From contig JAQFVV010000993.1 of the NCBI GenBank assembly GCA_028023455.1, forward strand, positions 65,376-129,375: a stretch of DNA of 64,000 nucleotides, in the 5' to 3' direction. Position 1 is the first letter of the stretch, and each line of letters begins with the position of its first letter. This DNA is from Epiperipatus broadwayi (lineage: Eukaryota > Onychophora > Udeonychophora > Euonychophora > Peripatidae). The notes beneath the pieces were generated by a model. That model was not told the DNA's origin. It made no database searches and saw only the letters and a program-made list of their open reading frames with translations. Shown here piece after piece: positions 60,481 through 64,000 of this stretch. The translations under genes and the position numbers were made by a program.

Positions 60481-62812
60481 TTTTGTATCTATAAAAATGT
60501 AATGTTGGTAGTGCTTCAAGATTTAATTTGAGCAGAAAATGATAATATTTGGGTTCTAATGACCAGATTTTGTATTTTCAGGTTAGTTGTCTATTGTTCA
60601 TGTCTTGTTTTTTTGTAATCTGCTTTTACATAGCATTTGCAAGATTACTTCAAAATAATTTTTGGAAAAAAGTGTGATTTTTTTTGCTAGTTTATTAAAG
60701 ATTTCCGATTATTTTTACACAATAATTACATAATAATTATTTAAAACCAAAAGCATTTATATATACTTTGATTTATTAGTATGTTTTATTTTTAAAAAAT
60801 AGAAGTTAATAACATTGACCATAAGGATAACCATGCTTCATTACTTTGATCGCATAACATCATTATCTGGTGTTATTTGTACTGAATGTTTTGACATATT
60901 CTATAAATTATAAAGCAATTTTAATATTTTAAAGCAGAATTCGATAGATTTATCAGAGATTAATATTTATTAGTTCACGTTTTAAAAATAAATTTTTATA
61001 ACAAAATTTTTTGTTTATTTTCTGAAAACCGTTTCCCTGCCAACTATTAAATAACATTTTACATTCTTTGTTCTCATTATGAACTTAATTTTTAAATATT
61101 TGCAATATTTAAATATGATGTGTGGATTGTTTTTATAATTAAATTTATTCAAAATCAAGTTTAATGGATTGGATTTTAGTATAAAATAGATTTTATATTG
61201 AAATCGAAATTTGAACATTGACAAAAACTGCCACCAAAAAATAACAATAAAAAATGTCAATCTGGTAGTGGGTTAAATCTCTCTACAAATGGGCATAAGT
61301 TCATTAATGTTATTTAAAATTGTTACACATGCAGGTGGTGTTTATTCCAAAGTGTGCTTAATTGCGTTTTTTCTAACCTATTTATATTATCATTTTTAGT
61401 TTATTTTTTCTATGGTTTCACTTAATTGAAATGATATTAATCTTCTAAAAAAAAGGAAAGGCTACTACTGCCTTTTTTAATTTCAAAAAATTAATGTTTG
61501 TATAGGGGGGGTCACTATTTTATTCTGGTTCTTGAATTATCCAGACATTGGAATAGTTGATGGCAATATGGTGAGAGGTATTAAAGTGGATGAAAGGCAG
61601 GATTTGAGAACATTTTTTTAATATATATATAAAGAAAAGTTAAAGAAACACTTTTTATGTACATAAATGAATTAAAAATTTACTAAAAAATAAAAATTAT
61701 TTTTCTTCAGCTTTCGCAAATAAAAATGTGGGTTTCAATTTAGAAAGTCACGAGTCAGATTGAGAAACACTCGTTTAAAGAAATATGAATTGAATGTCTA
61801 CTTAATTGTATCAATTCCAATCTATTTGCCACATCTTATAAATAGATTGAAATTTATATAAGAAAATTGACATTTTCAAATTTCTTTAAATGATATTTTT
61901 AGGAATCGGATTTGTGAATTTCTAAACAGGATCACCCAACACTTTTATTTGCAAAAGCAAAGGAAATTTATGTTTGCTTTTTCAAAAAAAAAAATTTTCT
62001 AGTACATTTATGTGACTAAAAGCATTTCTTTAAATTTTCTTCTCTATTTTTTATTTTTATAGTTTTCTATTATATATTGCAATGCTTGTTTATATTCATT
62101 GTATCTGTTCATCTATTCATAGCCTCTCTAAATATTCTTTGATCGTGGTTACCCACATGCAATAATCAGGACTAAAAAGTATTCAGGGTGGCTATATAAA
62201 TATTTAAAAAAAAAAACCCTCATTAACAAATGTGATGACACAATGAAATTTCCAACTATTTTGATGAGGTTCTTCACACAAATAAATATAAACAATACTG
62301 CCAAATTTAAGACAAACTATTCAACAGCCATGTTGTATAACAATTATGTGAAACAATTGTCTCTGCTGCAATCATGTGATTATTACTATTTTTTACCAAG
62401 TTGGGGACAAGTATTATCTTGTTGAAACATTGGTATATTTCTTTTAATATTATTTTATTAAACATGGTTGCTCCCAACAACATTTTATAAACATTTATTA
62501 AAATCATATACATTGTATCCTTTCTGGTATATATTGGTAATCCACAAATATAACATTACAATGCCTTGTGAGCTCTACATCCAGCACACAATATTTACAA
62601 CAATTATTTACAGCCACAAACTTCCATGATAAAAGAAAAAAAATGCAGATAGATTCATTTTATTTATATCTTCATTTTTTACTTGCATCCATATTAACTG
62701 CAACCAGTTTGGTATGGAGGCTAAAAAATTTATGAATGCATCACACAAATAGATGTGAACAATGACAAAATATATGATGAGTAAATGGTTTAATAAACTA
62801 TTTGCCGAATTA
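60481..62812. other. AT-rich non-coding stretch
   Basis: No gene or well-supported repeat was recognised. Confidence 0.4.
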
Positions 62813-63118
62813 GGTTTTTTTTTCGATGAAAATTGCGATTTTGTGTTTTAATATTTTAATCACGTGATTTGTTGTTTTTTTTTTCCTATGAAAATTGCGA
62901 TTTTGGTTTGTTTTTTTTCTATGAAAATGGCCATTTTGTGTTTTAATATTTTAATCACGTGATTTGGTTTTTTTCTATGAAAATTGCGATTTTGTGTTTT
63001 AATATTTTAATCACGTGATTTGGTTTTTATTTTTCCTATGAAAATTGCGATTTTGGGTTTTTTTTTTTTTCTATGAAAATTGCGATTTTTTTTTTCTATG
63101 AAAATGGCCATTTTGATC
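62813..63118 (+). repeat. Interspersed tandem repeat with CACGTG palindromes
   Basis: Seven units of 'tatgaaaattgcgatttt' (two of them with 'atggccatttt') alternate with three units of 'aatattttaatcacgtgat'. T-runs of variable length separate them. Each long unit contains the palindrome ATCACGTGAT, an E-box-type site. Confidence 0.9.
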
Positions 63119-63427
63119 GATGTCATTTATCGGTTGGATGTTCCAGCATGGTTTGGGCGGTTCTTGTAATTCAAAATGGCGGCTCTGAGCGCATACTAAT
63201 ATTACTATATTTAATTTTAAATAATTACTTTATATGAAATATCTATTTTTTTGTTCATTAATAAATATAATGATTATACTAATCTAATCTTTTCAGCAAG
63301 AACTTTTAGCATTCCATTGTGAGTTTTTCAGTAAGATGGATAGTTGAAAGAATGAAAAGATGAAAACCCATGCATCGAAGTTTGAGGAATTTATATTTTA
63401 ATATAAACTGGGTGCAGATTGTATATA

Positions 63428-63592
63428 TGTGTGGCAGATTAAGTTATGGTCCAACTTATTAGGTCTGTTTTTGCAGGAAATATGTATATTGGAATCACAT
63501 CTTTTTCACATGTGTATGGTCATGCATATTGGTTGCTTATAATAGAGTGGAAAATGAATAGATTAAAAAATTCTGAGTTCAAATTCCTCTAT
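63428..63592 (+). mobile_element. Hammerhead/tRNA repeat (HT), fourth copy
   Basis: Diverged copy: CCAA, CTTATTA in place of CTGATGA, decayed stem II, GAAA, 'tatgtata' and TTGG, with AGAT/ATCT further out. The shared 'tcacatgtgtatggtcatg' linker follows, then B-box GAGTTCAAATTCC near 63574-63586. CCAA/TTGG and the ATA/TAT stem III remain although the core is mutated. Confidence 0.6.
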
Positions 63593-64000
63593 TTATATCT
63601 ATTCTTTAGAATTATTCTAAGCCAATAAAGTCCTTTTAGATTATTTTTAAAAATGTGTGCACTCAGAGGTTTTTACACTTCGTTAGTTTAGCTAACCTTT
63701 TTTTAATTATAAAGAGAATTATCATCATTTAAGAATAAATGATATAAAATGCAATGATTTACATGCAGTGGATTTGTTGAATAAAGTTATTCTGGATTTC
63801 TGAATGGGAGTAAAATGTAATTAATGCTAGAAATTACTTTTCTGTTATTTATATTTTTAAGAGAATAAATTAAATTTGGTTTAGATCATATGCTCCAGAC
63901 ACATAGATTGCTAGAGGCAATTAGAATATGTAAATTACTTGGATTTGATAACTATTCTTTAACATTTTAACTATATATCATGCTCATTTATTTGAACATT

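Noticed and set aside
61755-61780. 'attgagaaacactcg' as a right-hand hAT terminus
   Set aside because: The match to the TIR is partial, and no left end lies at a plausible distance.

Overview
The window is AT-rich non-coding DNA from a eukaryotic nuclear genome, most likely an invertebrate animal. The evidence is a mix of RTE-type LINEs, Penelope-like elements (PLEs) with GIY-YIG endonuclease remnants, Ty3/gypsy pieces, tRNA-derived SINEs, pogo-like inverted-repeat DNA elements, long (TA)n, (ATT)n and (AC)n microsatellites, and a 500-N assembly gap. I could not assign a phylum. I found no host protein-coding gene, no rRNA and no intact tRNA gene. Nearly every longer open reading frame with recognisable similarity belongs to a decayed retroelement.

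Layout: 1-1.5 kb, RTE 3' ends and a dispersed repeat I call R1. 2.8-3.1 kb, a microsatellite and a fold-back element with a hammerhead-like fold. 3.1-8.1 kb, featureless AT-rich DNA. 8.1-9.0 and 27.8-28.9 kb, two copies of one pogo/Tigger-like inverted-repeat element. 10.5-19.9 kb, R1 copies, tRNA-like SINE modules, a LINE C-terminus, a 600-bp inverted repeat ending at the gap, a PLE GIY-YIG remnant and a palindromic SINE pair. 21.8-22.2 kb, a head-to-head pair of a small repeat joining a hammerhead-like fold to a tRNA-like module. 23-27 kb, RTE 3' ends. 30.6-33.3 kb, a minus-strand Ty3/gypsy gag-protease-RT-RNase H remnant. 33.9-34.7 kb, a diverged minisatellite. 41-43.5 kb, PLE and R1. 44.9-47.6 kb, a nearly complete but broken RTE LINE. 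50.3-51.7 kb, a second gypsy gag remnant. 52.5-54.0 kb, an inverted PLE pair. 55-63.6 kb, LINE remnants, R1, microsatellites, a tandem repeat and two more hammerhead/tRNA repeats.

Two themes cut across the window. First, several otherwise unrelated repeats carry CTGANGA - hairpin - GAAA, the order of the hammerhead ribozyme core. In at least four families the flanks also pair as a stem I, and in one family two copies show a compensatory base-pair change. Second, about thirteen repeat loci are inverted pairs, mostly head-to-head, including R1, SINE, RTE, PLE and the hammerhead/tRNA repeat. Both come from reading the sequence by eye and need covariance-model and dot-plot confirmation.
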